Assembly (NCBI GenBank): GCA_904420445.1
Contig: CAJFVJ010000001.1
Location: 74,973 to 138,972 of the forward strand
DNA length: 64,000 bases
Direction of reading: 5' to 3'
Origin: Candidatus Adamsella avium
GTDB lineage: Bacteria; Cyanobacteriota; Vampirovibrionia; Gastranaerophilales; CAJFVJ01
Positions 17,384 to 26,907 of this stretch are shown piece by piece. Both the position numbers and the translations under genes were made by a program. Position 1 is the stretch's first letter. Each line of letters opens with the position of its first letter. Under the pieces are notes generated by a model. It did not search any database and was not told the origin of the DNA. It saw nothing but the letters and a program-made list of their open reading frames with translations.

Positions 17384-19018
17384 TTGGAAGTAAAATATAC
17401 CAAAAAATTAACTGTGCCTATATCTGCAAACAAAATAATAACGAATATCGTAAATAACAAAAACATAAGAAAAACCGCAACGGCTCTTACAACCGGTGCG
17501 GCGCTTATGCCTGTCGTTATTCTCGAAGGCTCCGTCCTGACAGGAAGAACTTATCAGGCATACAAACGGGGAGGCGCCCTCGAAGCAAAAGAACGTGCAA
17601 CAGAAGAATCTGTCAGCTCTATAGGCTGGCTCTGGGGTATCCCTGCACTCAACAAAGGCACTGATTTCCTCATAAACAAAGTCTTCAAAGTCAAAAACTT
17701 TCAGTTTGATATGGGCAAAGATAACATAAGATACCCTATGCAGGACGCAATAGGACATCTTCCACAAAATCAAAAAAATAAACTCATGGGGCTGAAACTC
17801 GGAAAAATTCTGGCAAGCTCGTTTGCTACAGTGTACTTTATGGGCATGGTTCTCCCGAAAATTGTCCAAAACCAGACTCAAAAAAGAATAGATAAGGCAA
17901 AACAAAATCCTCAAACACTCCCCGCACAAAACCGCCTTCCAAAAACGGACTCACAGATGTTTAAAGCCCACAGACCTCAATCTATGGAAGAATTTCTTAA
18001 TGAAACAAAACAAAACAGCAACAGTAATGTTTCTTTCAAAGGTTTTGACAGCATAGCGAACACAATCTTATACAACATGGAAAACAACCATATCGTTAAC
18101 CTGCTTACCGTAGACGCAGGACTGTTTGCAGGCAGAGTATACAACGCTCCGAATAAATATGAAAAAATCGAACGTATATTTAGAGATTTATCCTCAAGCT
18201 TTTTCTATGTTGGTTCAACTCCTTTGATAGTTGCATTGTTGAACAAAATAGACCCTCTGAAAGGTAAAAATTCAAAACTGGATCCGACCACAGTTGACAG
18301 CCTCACAAACCTCATAAAAAACCCCGTCAACAAAAAAGTTCTGGACTGGAGAAATATGGATGAAATTCCTCTCGAAGAATTTCAAAGAGGTCTTTTTGGT
18401 ACCTATCTTGCTGATGAACAACTGGTAAAACAGGCTGCAAATCTCGAACAAAACGGTATTATCACCCTCAAACAGCTGTCACAATTCATCGATGATAATA
18501 TAACAGACAAAACTACAGCCAAAGCACTGAAAGAAAACGCCGAAAAACTCGCCAAACTCCAGCCTCAAAAAGCAAAAGAAAGCATACTGACCCCATCGCA
18601 AATCAAAAGTGTATTCAAAAACGGTCTGCTCAACGACGGCGATACAATAAACAGCCTTATCAACACGGCGACAGGCGGACGAGCCCTCAATCATACAAAA
18701 TTTATATCCCAAAAGAAAGTTGACGCAACAAGAAAACAAATTTTTGACTACTGCGAAAGCATAATCGAACAGGCAAAAAAAGAAAATCTCAAAAATATCA
18801 CACCCGATTTTCTTCAAAAAATGAAAAACAGAAATTTCCTGACAAAAGTAGGTTTCTGGGGAATAGGAATGGTCATCTCTGCTGCCTTCCTCTCAACAAT
18901 TATCCCCAAAACTCAATACTTTATAACAGAAAAACTTACAGGCAAAAAAGGCTTTGTCAGATTGATTGAAGAACCAGATAACGACAAATCAAATCAAAAA
19001 TTATCAACAAATGCATGA
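17384..19018 (+). CDS. Large hypothetical protein with terminal hydrophobic segments
   Basis: No family is recognised for this 544-residue protein. It uses a TTG start preceded by AGGA. Hydrophobic segments occur near 36-52, 146-165 and 490-512, with long polar stretches between, so it is probably membrane-associated. A VSFKG motif near residue 215 separates two halves that both contain a DAGLFAGR/TGRTYQAYKRGG-like start. That similarity (VLEGSVLTGRTYQA and LTVDAGLFAGRVYNA) hints at an internal duplication. A terminator follows. Function is unknown. Confidence 0.65.
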   Translation: MEVKYTKKLTVPISANKIITNIVNNKNIRKTATALTTGAALMPVVILEGSVLTGRTYQAYKRGGALEAKERATEESVSSIGWLWGIPALNKGTDFLINKVFKVKNFQFDMGKDNIRYPMQDAIGHLPQNQKNKLMGLKLGKILASSFATVYFMGMVLPKIVQNQTQKRIDKAKQNPQTLPAQNRLPKTDSQMFKAHRPQSMEEFLNETKQNSNSNVSFKGFDSIANTILYNMENNHIVNLLTVDAGLFAGRVYNAPNKYEKIERIFRDLSSSFFYVGSTPLIVALLNKIDPLKGKNSKLDPTTVDSLTNLIKNPVNKKVLDWRNMDEIPLEEFQRGLFGTYLADEQLVKQAANLEQNGIITLKQLSQFIDDNITDKTTAKALKENAEKLAKLQPQKAKESILTPSQIKSVFKNGLLNDGDTINSLINTATGGRALNHTKFISQKKVDATRKQIFDYCESIIEQAKKENLKNITPDFLQKMKNRNFLTKVGFWGIGMVISAAFLSTIIPKTQYFITEKLTGKKGFVRLIEEPDNDKSNQKLSTNA

Positions 19019-19116
19019 ATATAATTTCTATTTGTAAAAATACTGTATTTACATTTGCATATTTATCATCAAATACAATAAGATAATAGTATAATCCATA
19101 TTTATATTATTCATCG

Positions 19117-19151
19117 CCGAAGCGTCAAAAAAACAAACGCCTCGGTTTTTT
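19117..19151 (+). terminator. Terminator after the 544-residue protein gene
   Basis: CCGAAGCGT and ACGCCTCGG (one G-T wobble) are followed by TTTTTT. It overlaps the last codons of the convergent PLP lyase gene. Confidence 0.75.
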
Positions 19152-20382
19152 ATTTCAAATAAGAATCCAAAAAACCGCCTATGGCAAGTTTCACATGAGA
19201 ATAATTCAGCCCCCCCTGCATATAAGCAACATAAGGCGCTCTCAACGGACCATCAGCAGACAGCTCTATGGTTGACCCTTCAATAAAACTTCCTCCCGCC
19301 ATAATCAACTTGTCATCATACCCGGGAACTTCATCAGGTATCGGCGTCAAATAAGAGTCAACAGGACTATACGACTGCAGAGTTTTGCAAAACTCAATCA
19401 ACGGCTCAGGTGAACCAAACTCAATTGTCTGGATTATATCTGTCCTCTTCTCATCTACGAGAGGAGATGTCTTGAACCCTATCATCTCAAGGACTTCAGC
19501 TGCAAGCAAAGCACCCTTTACAGCCTCAGCAACAATCGCAGGCGCCATAAAAATTCCCTGCAAAATCAAACGTGACTGATTCAACATAGCTCCGCCTTTT
19601 GAACCTATACCGGGAGCGGTCAATCTCATCGCAGCCATATCAACAAATTCTTCTTTTCCGGCGATATACCCGCCTGTTTCAACAATACCGCCGCCGGGGT
19701 TTTTAATGAGCGAACCGGCAAGAATATCAGCACCAACATCAGTAGGCTCCAATTCTTCGACAAACTCTCCGTAGCAGTTATCTACAAAACAAATACAATC
19801 AGGATTTTTTGCTTTTACCCTCTTCACTATTTCTGCAATCATCTCTACAGTTAAAGGTTTTCGAAGGCTATACCCCCTCGAGCGTTGTATCAAGGCGACT
19901 TTTGAATCTTTTGTAATATAATCATCAATCGCCTCCAAATCGACATCCATTCCGTCTTTAAGAGGAATTTCTTTGTATTTAACACCATGCCCGATTAAAG
20001 AAGCCCTAATATTCCCCCTCTTTCCGATTACTTCCTCCATCGTGTCATAAGGTGCACCTGCTATGCTTACAAGCTCTTCGCCATAGCGCAAATTACCAAA
20101 CAAAACACATGCAAGAGTGTGAGTACCTGATACAAAATGGTTTCTGACAATAGCTTTCTCGGCATGGAAAACTTTCGCAAAAATATTATCAATCGCCTCA
20201 CGCCCTAAATCATCATGCCCGTATCCGCTGACAGAATAAAAATGCTCTTCGCCTATTTTTACTTCCTGAAAAGCTTTCAGCACTTTTTCCTGATTGACGA
20301 ACGCAATATGCGCCACTCTCTCAAATTGTTTTGTTAACTTATTTTCAGCTTGTTTAATTATTTCAAATGACTTCTCTTTCAT
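19150..20382 (-). CDS. Methionine gamma-lyase / aluminium-resistance family PLP protein
   Basis: The product is about 410 residues long. It belongs to the PLP-dependent Cys/Met-metabolism relatives annotated as aluminium resistance protein (YnbB-like). Visible motifs are VSGTHTLACVLFGNL, CFVDNCYGEFVEELEP (PLP-interacting Asp) and GSLIKNPGGGIVETGGYI, whose Lys should form the Schiff base. The physiological substrate is uncertain; C-S lyase activity is the usual proposal. I chose ATG at 20382 (GGGG 8 nt upstream); GTG at 20391 is the longer alternative. Confidence 0.85.
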   Translation of the reverse strand: MKEKSFEIIKQAENKLTKQFERVAHIAFVNQEKVLKAFQEVKIGEEHFYSVSGYGHDDLGREAIDNIFAKVFHAEKAIVRNHFVSGTHTLACVLFGNLRYGEELVSIAGAPYDTMEEVIGKRGNIRASLIGHGVKYKEIPLKDGMDVDLEAIDDYITKDSKVALIQRSRGYSLRKPLTVEMIAEIVKRVKAKNPDCICFVDNCYGEFVEELEPTDVGADILAGSLIKNPGGGIVETGGYIAGKEEFVDMAAMRLTAPGIGSKGGAMLNQSRLILQGIFMAPAIVAEAVKGALLAAEVLEMIGFKTSPLVDEKRTDIIQTIEFGSPEPLIEFCKTLQSYSPVDSYLTPIPDEVPGYDDKLIMAGGSFIEGSTIELSADGPLRAPYVAYMQGGLNYSHVKLAIGGFLDSYLK

Positions 20383-20486
20383 AGCTTCCACCCCATATTC
20401 AATCTAATCTTTATTAAATCATAAAATTTTTAGGATGACATTGCCAAAACTTTTTTTTAAAATAATATTGTAAATAAACTACACCA

Positions 20487-21962
20487 ATGGAGCATATGAG
20501 AGTGAGTATAATAGAAAAAACGGCAAAAGAACAAACACAGGCTCTTTTGAATAAAGAAATCTCGGCAAAAGAACTGCTTGATGAAACATATAAAAGAATC
20601 GAACAGGTAGAACCGAAAGTACAATCATACAACTGCCTGACAAAAGAACTTGCCTACGAAACGGCAAAAAAAGTTGATGAAAAAATCTCAAAAGGAGAAC
20701 AACTTCCGACTCTTGCAGGTATCCCGCTTGCACTGAAAGACAATATGGTCATAAAAGACTACCCGACAACAGCAAGCAGCAAAATTCTTGAAAACTTTAT
20801 ATCACCATATGATGCAACCGTTGTTAAAAAACTGAAAGCAAACCTCATCCCTATCGTCGGTAAAGCAAATATGGACGAGTTTGCTATGGGCAGCTCGACA
20901 GAAAACAGCGCAACAAAAGTCACAAAAAACCCGTGGGATTTGAATAAAGTCCCTGGCGGCAGCTCAGGAGGCTCCGCTTCATCGGTAAGCGCTCTTGAAG
21001 CAACCGTTTCTCTAGGCTCAGATACCGGCGGAAGTATCAGACTTCCGGCAAGCTTCTGCGGCATCGTCGGCTTAAAGCCAACTTATGGCAAAGTATCACG
21101 CTATGGACTTATGGCTTTTGCAAGCAGTCTGGATCAAATAGGACCGATGGGACGTTCAGTTGAAGATGTGGCAGCTCTCTTAGAAGTAATCTGCGGATAC
21201 GACAAAATGGATTCTACCTCAATCAACCTCGAAGTTCCAAAATATACACAGGCTCTCGGCAAAGATATCAAAGGAACAAAAATCGGTATCATCAAAGAGC
21301 TTATGGGAGAAGGCGTCCAGCCTGAAGTTCAGGAAAGCATCTCAAATGCCCTCAAAGAATACGAAAAAATGGGCGCTGAAATAATCGAAATTTCTATCCC
21401 TCATGTTAAATATACAATCGGAACCTACTACATCATCGCAACAGCGGAAGCAAGCTCCAACTTAGCCCGCTATGACGGCGTAAGATACGGCTACCGCCAC
21501 AAAGACGCAAAAAGCCTTATCGAAATGTATATGAAAACAAGAGCGGAAGGCTTCGGAGATGAAGTCAAAAGACGTATAATGCTCGGCACTTATGCCCTGA
21601 GTTCAGGTTATTACGACGCTTACTACAAAAAAGCACAGCAAATCAGAACCCTCATCAAACAGGATTTTGATAAAGCATTTGAAAAAGTCGACTTCATGAT
21701 TTCTCCGACATGCCCGACAACAGCCTTCGAGCTGAACTCAAAAACAGCAGACCCGCTGAGCATGTACCTGATGGACATCTGCACAATCACTGCAAACATG
21801 GCAGGTGTTCCTGCAATGAGTTTGCCCTGCGGATTTGATAAACAAAATATGCCTATCGGCTTGCAAATAGTCGGTCCTGTCTTATCGGAAGAAAAAATGC
21901 TCAATCTTGCCTACAACTTTGAGCAGGCAGTTAACATACACAAACAGCCGCAACTGGTATGA
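20487..21962 (+). CDS. gatA: Asp-tRNA(Asn)/Glu-tRNA(Gln) amidotransferase subunit A
   Basis: The 491-residue amidase has the Ser-cisSer-Lys triad: Lys in [16 protein letters not shown], and serines in [14 protein letters not shown] and [15 protein letters not shown]. With GatB and GatC it converts misacylated Glu-tRNA(Gln) and/or Asp-tRNA(Asn) to the amide. GatB and GatC are not nearby. The start is uncertain: ATG 20487, ATG 20496 or GTG 20502, with a GGAG at 20490 fitting the last best. It overlaps queA by 4 nt. Confidence 0.93.
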   Translation: MEHMRVSIIEKTAKEQTQALLNKEISAKELLDETYKRIEQVEPKVQSYNCLTKELAYETAKKVDEKISKGEQLPTLAGIPLALKDNMVIKDYPTTASSKILENFISPYDATVVKKLKANLIPIVGKANMDEFAMGSSTENSATKVTKNPWDLNKVPGGSSGGSASSVSALEATVSLGSDTGGSIRLPASFCGIVGLKPTYGKVSRYGLMAFASSLDQIGPMGRSVEDVAALLEVICGYDKMDSTSINLEVPKYTQALGKDIKGTKIGIIKELMGEGVQPEVQESISNALKEYEKMGAEIIEISIPHVKYTIGTYYIIATAEASSNLARYDGVRYGYRHKDAKSLIEMYMKTRAEGFGDEVKRRIMLGTYALSSGYYDAYYKKAQQIRTLIKQDFDKAFEKVDFMISPTCPTTAFELNSKTADPLSMYLMDICTITANMAGVPAMSLPCGFDKQNMPIGLQIVGPVLSEEKMLNLAYNFEQAVNIHKQPQLV

Positions 21963-22999
21963 ACATAAGCGAATTTGACTATAATCTTCCTGAAGAATTG
22001 ATTGCACAGTTCCCGGCTCAAAAGCGGGAACTGTCCCGTATGCTTGTTCTTGACAGACAATCAGGAGAAATCGCCCATAAACACTTCTACGATATAGTCG
22101 ATTTGCTCTCACAAGACGACGTTCTGATACTTAACAACACAAAAGTTATCCCCGCTCGTCTCCTTGGCGAGAAAGATACAGGCGCAAAAATAGAAGTTTT
22201 TCTTCTCAAAAACACTGACGGCAAACAATGGGAAGCTCTCATAAAACCATCAAAACGGGTTAAAAACGGAACAATCATAAAATTCAGCGAAGAGCTGCAA
22301 GCAAAAGTTCTTGAAAGACTCCCGAATGATAAATGGATGGTCGAGCTTGTTTATGACGGAGACTTCTATCCAATCCTTGACAGGGTTGGCAACATCCCTC
22401 TTCCGCCCTACATCGAAAGAAAACTCAGTGATGAGCAAATAAAACACCTTGACTATGAAAGATATCAAACAGTCTATGCCAAAAACAGAGGCTCGGTAGC
22501 TGCACCAACGGCAGGACTGCATTTTTCGACGGAAATTCTTGAAAAACTCTCAAAAAAAGGAATAAACATAGGTTATATAACACTGAATGTCGGACTTGGC
22601 ACATTCAGACCAGTAAAATGCGAGAACATTCTCGACCACAAAATGGACTCAGAAACCTATGAAATCACGCAGGAAACAGCAGACTTGATAAACAACGCAA
22701 AAGCCATGGGCAAAAATATCGTCGCCGTCGGGACAACAACTGTCAGAACCCTTGAGAGCGCATATCAAAAATACGGCGAAATAAAAGCCTGCCATGACTC
22801 AAGCGAAATGTTCATCTACCCGGGGTATGAGTTCAAAGTTATCGATAAATTAATCACCAACTTCCACCTGCCAAAGTCAACGCTTTTGATGCTTGTATCA
22901 GCTCTTGCGGGGCGAGATAAAATTTTTGAAGCTTACAAACAGGCAATTGAGATGAAGTATAGATTTTACAGCTACGGCGATTGCATGTTCATAAAATGA
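21959..22999 (+). CDS. queA: S-adenosylmethionine:tRNA ribosyltransferase-isomerase
   Basis: The 346-residue QueA is of normal length. Motifs include [55 protein letters not shown] and [11 protein letters not shown]. It builds epoxyqueuosine on tRNA wobble guanine from preQ1. It is translationally coupled to gatA (ATGA overlap). A cluster of palindromic repeats begins right after its stop codon. Confidence 0.95.
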   Translation: MNISEFDYNLPEELIAQFPAQKRELSRMLVLDRQSGEIAHKHFYDIVDLLSQDDVLILNNTKVIPARLLGEKDTGAKIEVFLLKNTDGKQWEALIKPSKRVKNGTIIKFSEELQAKVLERLPNDKWMVELVYDGDFYPILDRVGNIPLPPYIERKLSDEQIKHLDYERYQTVYAKNRGSVAAPTAGLHFSTEILEKLSKKGINIGYITLNVGLGTFRPVKCENILDHKMDSETYEITQETADLINNAKAMGKNIVAVGTTTVRTLESAYQKYGEIKACHDSSEMFIYPGYEFKVIDKLITNFHLPKSTLLMLVSALAGRDKIFEAYKQAIEMKYRFYSYGDCMFIK

Positions 23000-23296
23000 C
23001 ATTCCGCCGTCATTCTGAGGCGTAGCCGAAGAATCTGCCCGTTTCTTGTCCCCCTGAGTGTAACGAAGGGTCTAAAACTCTTCCATACACAAAGATATTT
23101 CGCTTACGCTCAATATGACTCGTCATTCTGCATCTGTTTGTCGTTGAGGCAAAACCGAAACGAAACAAACAGGGTCCTCGAAGAGGAAGGGCGTGCAGTG
23201 AGCGAAGAATCTTTTTGTAGTTGTTGAAAGAATTATTTCACCTGCACTTTATATGACGGAGAGCGGCATTCGAAGGAAAAAATTATCTAACAGATT

Positions 23297-23376
23297 ACGA
23301 AATCGGAATTTTTTTGTTGGAACTCTGTGGAGGAGAGCGACTTTCAGAGTTTCAGGAGAAAAATTCCTGATTTCGT
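23297..23376. repeat. 80-bp imperfect inverted repeat inside the cluster
   Basis: ACGAAATCGGAATTTTT on the left pairs with AAAAATTCCTGATTTCGT on the right (one bulge). An inner AACTCTG/CAGAGTT pair extends the stem. A long hairpin would form if transcribed. Confidence 0.7.
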
Positions 23377-23407
23377 TTTGGCGGCGTTTTTTCTTTCTTT
23401 GGTTGCG

Positions 23408-23442
23408 TTTCTTTCTTTTTGCTCGCAACAAAAAGAAAGAAA
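23408..23442. repeat. Perfect 14-bp inverted repeat
   Basis: TTTCTTTCTTTTTG - CTCGCAA - CAAAAAGAAAGAAA is a perfect stem with a 7-nt loop. The stem is very AT-rich, so it is not a classical terminator. Confidence 0.7.
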
Positions 23443-23480
23443 TGAACAAAAACTCTTCGCTTGCGCTCAGCATGACAAGG

Positions 23481-23708
23481 CTATTTCTCTTTTTTCTCCA
23501 AAAGAAGATTATACCCGAGAACTTCACAGATAGCTTGCAGTTCCTCTAACTTTAAATTATTTTTTAAAATTTTATGATAAAAATTACTTGAAGAATATTC
23601 TTTAGAAAACTTCTCACACAAAAGCTCTGACAATTTCTTTTGAGTTATACCTGCTCTTGCCGTTAATAATTTTATTATTTCTTTGTTTGACCAATTATTT
23701 ATTTCCAT
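23481..23708 (-). CDS. Small helix-turn-helix protein
   Basis: The 75-residue protein is essentially one XRE-like HTH domain. ITQKKLSELLCEKF gives the positioning helices, FYHKILKNNLKLEELQAICEVLGYNLLLE the recognition part and a closing strand. Such single-domain proteins are usually transcriptional regulators. The gene is solitary, with a palindromic repeat cluster at its 3' end. The second HTH gene of the window (38686) sits beside the same repeats. Confidence 0.7.
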   Translation of the reverse strand: MEINNWSNKEIIKLLTARAGITQKKLSELLCEKFSKEYSSSNFYHKILKNNLKLEELQAICEVLGYNLLLEKKEK

Positions 23709-23813
23709 TTCTTAAATATATTATATATTGACAAATTTTTGATATATTTATAATATACATGAATAATAATTCATTTTTTTGTTATTTTATTCATAAATAA
23801 TTAAGAGGTACAC

Positions 23814-24011
23814 ATGGAAGAAAAAATAGAACAACTCTACTACATCAGATCAGAGATGATGAGATTGCTCAATCAGCTAAAGCTTCTGACAAACTATATC
23901 TCTGATGAAACAAATATAGCAAACACCCAAACTCTCGGGCATCTCTCAAATAAAATTGCCAATAAAGCATCTGTTCTAAACGAACAAATTGGCAGAATTT
24001 TCAAAATATAA
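23814..24011 (+). CDS. Small alpha-helical hypothetical protein
   Basis: The 65-residue product is predicted all-helical: EEKIEQLYYIRSEMMRLLNQLKLL, then HLSNKIANKASVLNEQIGRIF. It has no membrane or secretion signal. An AAGAGG ribosome-binding site and an immediately following perfect terminator support it as a real gene. The function is not recognised. Confidence 0.6.
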   Translation: MEEKIEQLYYIRSEMMRLLNQLKLLTNYISDETNIANTQTLGHLSNKIANKASVLNEQIGRIFKI

Positions 24012-24036
24012 AAAAGCCCCGTTAACGGGGCTTTTT
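24011..24036. terminator. Bidirectional terminator before lysS
   Basis: AAAAAGCCCCGTTAACGGGGCTTTTT is a perfect palindrome with a T-run on both strands. It serves the small helical protein gene and convergent lysS. Confidence 0.92.
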
Positions 24037-24063
24037 GTTTTTATCCTAACAATAAAGAAAAAA

Positions 24064-25566
24064 CTAATTTTCTTCTCTCTGGCGCATAGTCGGGAACGCA
24101 ATGACATCTCTGATAGTCGGAGAGTCAGTCAGGAGCATTACAAGACGGTCGATTCCGATGCCCATACCACCGCATGGAGCAAGTCCGTATTCAAGAGCGG
24201 TGATATAATCTTCATCTATTCCGCAGGCTTCTTCATCTCCCATAGCTTTTGCACGTGCCTGAGCTTCAAATCTTCCTCTCTGGTCAATCGGGTCAGTCAG
24301 CTCGGAGAAAGCATTTGAAACTTCCCAACCGTTAATTCTCGTTTCAAAACGCTCAACGAGTCTCGGGTTATCTCTGTGAATTTTTGCAAGCGGAGAAATT
24401 TCTCTCGGATAATCCATTATGTGGACAGGCTGGATAAGATGGGGTTCGACTTTTGCTTCGAAAATCTTGTCAAGAACCTTGCCCCAGTTGTCATTTTCTT
24501 CTGTTTCTATTCCGAGTTTTTTTGCTTCCTCGGCAATCTCGTTCATATCATACATCTCAGAGAAATCAACACCCGTAAATTTCTTGATTGCACCGAGCAT
24601 GGTCATTCTATCCCATGGAGGCGTGAGGTCAATTTCTTTACCCTGGAATGTAATCTTTGTTGTTCCGAGAACTTTCATTGCTGCTTCGCTAATCATATTT
24701 TCTTCAAGCACCATCATCTCGTTGTAATCAACATAAGCTTGATATAACTCGAGCATTGTAAACTCGGGGTTGTGTCTTGTATCAATACCTTCGTTTCTGA
24801 AGTTTCTGTTGAGTTCGAAAATCTTCTCACTGACTCCGCCTACCATAAGTCTTTTCAGATGCAGCTCGGGGGCTATTCTCAAAAACATCGGCATGCTAAG
24901 AGCATTGTGATATGTTTCAAACGGTCTTGCAGAAGCTCCGCCAGACATAGTTTGCAGCATCGGAGTTTCTACTTCCAAAAATCCCTGATTGGTAAGATAG
25001 CTTCTGATAAACTGAATTATCTCGCTTCTTTTTCTGAAAGTATCTCTTGTATCTTTGTTCACAATCATATCAAGATAGCGCTGGCGATATCTTGTTTCGA
25101 CATCTGTCAACCCGTGGAATTTTTCTGGAAGCGGAAGCAATGATTTTGACAAAAACTTGAAGTCATGTGCCTTTATGCTCAACTCTCCTCTCGGAGTTCT
25201 TCTGATTGTTCCATGAACGCCTATGATATCTCCGACGTCAAGGAGTTTCAAATTTTTGATTTGTTCTTCATCCATAAATTCTTTATGGCAAAAGATTTGG
25301 ATTTTACCCGAGCTGTCTAACAAATCGATAAACATGCCCGTGTTTCTCATCGCCATAATACGACCTGCAACAGAGTAGTGGTCATCTGTTTCAACACCTG
25401 CTTCGAGGTCTTTGTATTTTTCCTGTAGTTCGGCTGCTGATGCTGTGCGGTCAAAAGAATAAGGATAAGGATTTATTCCTTTATCAGCCAAATCAGTGAG
25501 TTTTTGCAATCTTGTATTTCTTATATTTTCTTGAGCCGATTGCGGCTGTGTCTTTTGTTGAGTCAC
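24064..25566 (-). CDS. lysS: Lysyl-tRNA synthetase, class II
   Basis: The 500-residue enzyme has an N-terminal OB-fold anticodon-binding domain (YSVAGRIMAMRNTGMFIDL). The class II core has motif 1 (FLEVETPMLQ), motif 2 (FRNEGIDTRHNPEFTMLE) and motif 3 (GLAPCGGMGIGIDRLVML). It charges tRNA(Lys). The start is GTG at 25566, supported by AGAGGA about 9 nt upstream. It is monocistronic. Confidence 0.95.
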   Translation of the reverse strand: MTQQKTQPQSAQENIRNTRLQKLTDLADKGINPYPYSFDRTASAAELQEKYKDLEAGVETDDHYSVAGRIMAMRNTGMFIDLLDSSGKIQIFCHKEFMDEEQIKNLKLLDVGDIIGVHGTIRRTPRGELSIKAHDFKFLSKSLLPLPEKFHGLTDVETRYRQRYLDMIVNKDTRDTFRKRSEIIQFIRSYLTNQGFLEVETPMLQTMSGGASARPFETYHNALSMPMFLRIAPELHLKRLMVGGVSEKIFELNRNFRNEGIDTRHNPEFTMLELYQAYVDYNEMMVLEENMISEAAMKVLGTTKITFQGKEIDLTPPWDRMTMLGAIKKFTGVDFSEMYDMNEIAEEAKKLGIETEENDNWGKVLDKIFEAKVEPHLIQPVHIMDYPREISPLAKIHRDNPRLVERFETRINGWEVSNAFSELTDPIDQRGRFEAQARAKAMGDEEACGIDEDYITALEYGLAPCGGMGIGIDRLVMLLTDSPTIRDVIAFPTMRQREEN

Positions 25567-25759
25567 GTCTAAAAATCCTCTTTTACATACTCTTGATAAA
25601 TTTTATCATCAACAAAATAAAATTTAAATTCGATTGCTTTTTAAAAATTATAAAGTATAAAGTTTTGTAAATTTATGACTTCAAAATCTAAAGTTATCCA
25701 TGAAAAATCCGATAAAGAAAGTATAGAAAGAAATAAGTCGTCAAAAAAGGAGAAGATAA

Positions 25760-26170
25760 ATGGATAACTATTTTAACAACATCTCTAACCACAATATTAC
25801 AGACCGTATGCAATATTTGAAACAACAAAAAGCCCCCGAAAAGGAAGTTGAACAGGCTCCTCAACAGGCAGCTCCTCAACTGCAACCGAAATCAGGAGAT
25901 GAAATTCTGAACGGTCTTGCAAATGCAGGAAGTATGAATTTCATTGTTTCTCAAATCCAGACAAAACCTGATTTTTCAGTAGGTCTTGAAGAAAGAATTG
26001 CAGGATTTATGAATTCTTTCGAAGAAGCAATCACCACTTTCCTCTCTGAGATGGATAAAGAATTAGGCGATATCCCTGAATATCAAAATATGTCAGATGA
26101 AGGAAAGATGACAATGGCAGCTGAGATGTTCAACCAGGCATTTATGGCTGACGCAGCAGGTGAAATCTAA
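25760..26170 (+). CDS. Hypothetical protein, 136 residues
   Basis: The family is not recognised. The N-terminal third is polar and Gln/Pro-rich (QAPQQAAPQLQP), probably disordered. The C-terminal 90 residues are helical and acidic (GLEERIAGFMNSFEEAITTFLSEMDKELG, then DEGKMTMAAEMFNQAFM). An AAGGAGA ribosome-binding site is present. A plus-strand terminator lies inside the end of the convergent sigma factor gene. Confidence 0.65.
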   Translation: MDNYFNNISNHNITDRMQYLKQQKAPEKEVEQAPQQAAPQLQPKSGDEILNGLANAGSMNFIVSQIQTKPDFSVGLEERIAGFMNSFEEAITTFLSEMDKELGDIPEYQNMSDEGKMTMAAEMFNQAFMADAAGEI

Positions 26171-26217
26171 AAAATTAACTCCAACAACGTTATAATATCT
26201 TCTCTTGTTTAAAAACT

Positions 26218-26883
26218 TTAATCCAGGCCGTTCAGGCCTCTTTTTTTTAGGTAATCTCTGACATGGTTGAGAGATGACTGTACAATTCTGGTGATTCTTG
26301 ATGAAGACAAGCCAACCTGCATGGCAATTTCTTTTACCTGCATGTTTCTATAGAAACGATATTCCACAATAGTTCTTTCTTTTGGAGAAAGAGAGGCGAT
26401 AGCTTCCCTGATTACACGACCGAGTTCAGAGATTTCAAGTTTTTCATCAGGCAGAATGGATGTATCTTTGACAAAATCAAACGGCGAGTCGTTGTCTGAG
26501 GCAGCTTCAGCAAGACCGTCTATTGAGAGAATTGTTTCATAGACAGCTTCTCTGACTTTATCAGGAGAAAGATTGATGCCGTTCTCGCCTGTATCCTCTT
26601 TGTTTTCGTCATCCTTTACAGAGTGTTTGAGAGAATACCATTTGTAGCGATTTCTCAGTTCGTTTCTGATTGCCCATCTGACAGCCGTTGCGATATAAGA
26701 ATTATTGTACTTATCGAGTTGTTCCTGAGTTTTGTCTTTTATCAAAGTTTGGACGGCAATCAACCCTATGCTGACCAGTTCTTCGTATTCTATCATGTGA
26801 GAAGGAATACGGCGCTGTTCAACCTTAGCAACTTTTTCGATTACTTCTATATATTCTTTGATTTTTAAATTATTCTCAGCCAT
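26218..26883 (-). CDS. Sigma-70 family factor, FliA-like
   Basis: The 221-residue sigma factor has region 2 (IEYEELVSIGLIAVQTLI, YIATAVRWAIRNELRNRYKWY) and region 4 (LSPKERTIVEYRFYRNMQVKEIAMQVGLSSSRITRIVQSSL). It lacks region 1.1, so it is an alternative factor. Size and region 4 resemble sigma-28 (FliA). It starts 25 nt after flhB, which suggests control of flagellar genes. Its promoter targets cannot be read from the sequence. Confidence 0.8.
   Translation of the reverse strand: MAENNLKIKEYIEVIEKVAKVEQRRIPSHMIEYEELVSIGLIAVQTLIKDKTQEQLDKYNNSYIATAVRWAIRNELRNRYKWYSLKHSVKDDENKEDTGENGINLSPDKVREAVYETILSIDGLAEAASDNDSPFDFVKDTSILPDEKLEISELGRVIREAIASLSPKERTIVEYRFYRNMQVKEIAMQVGLSSSRITRIVQSSLNHVRDYLKKRGLNGLD
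26225..26248 (+). terminator. Plus-strand terminator inside the 3' end of the sigma factor gene
   Basis: AGGCC-GTTCA-GGCCT followed by C and eight Ts. It lies 55 nt past the stop of the 136-residue protein but within the last codons of the convergent sigma gene. Confidence 0.65.
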
Positions 26884-26907
26884 CTGTTTTTTTATACTTT
26901 ATTCTTC

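Larger units (their letters stand above)
23005..23480. repeat. Cluster of palindromic intergenic repeats
   Basis: About 480 bp without a credible gene. At least five related units are visible: GTCATTCTGAGGCGTAGCC with GAAGAATCT (23009-23036), CCCTGAGTGTAACGAAGGG (23051-23070), TTCGCTTACGCTCAATATGAC (23099-23119), GTGAGCGAAGAATCTTT (23198-23214) and CTTCGCTTGCGCTCAGCATGAC (23455-23476). Units occur in both orientations and share GTCAT..CTGAG..GCGAAGAAT. ORFs called here (98 and 68 residues) are low-complexity by-products. Confidence 0.8.

Noticed and set aside
23253-23549. 98- and 68-residue plus-strand ORFs in the repeat cluster
   Set aside because: They are Phe/Lys/Arg low-complexity translations of palindromic repeats, lack ribosome-binding sites and overlap the HTH gene.
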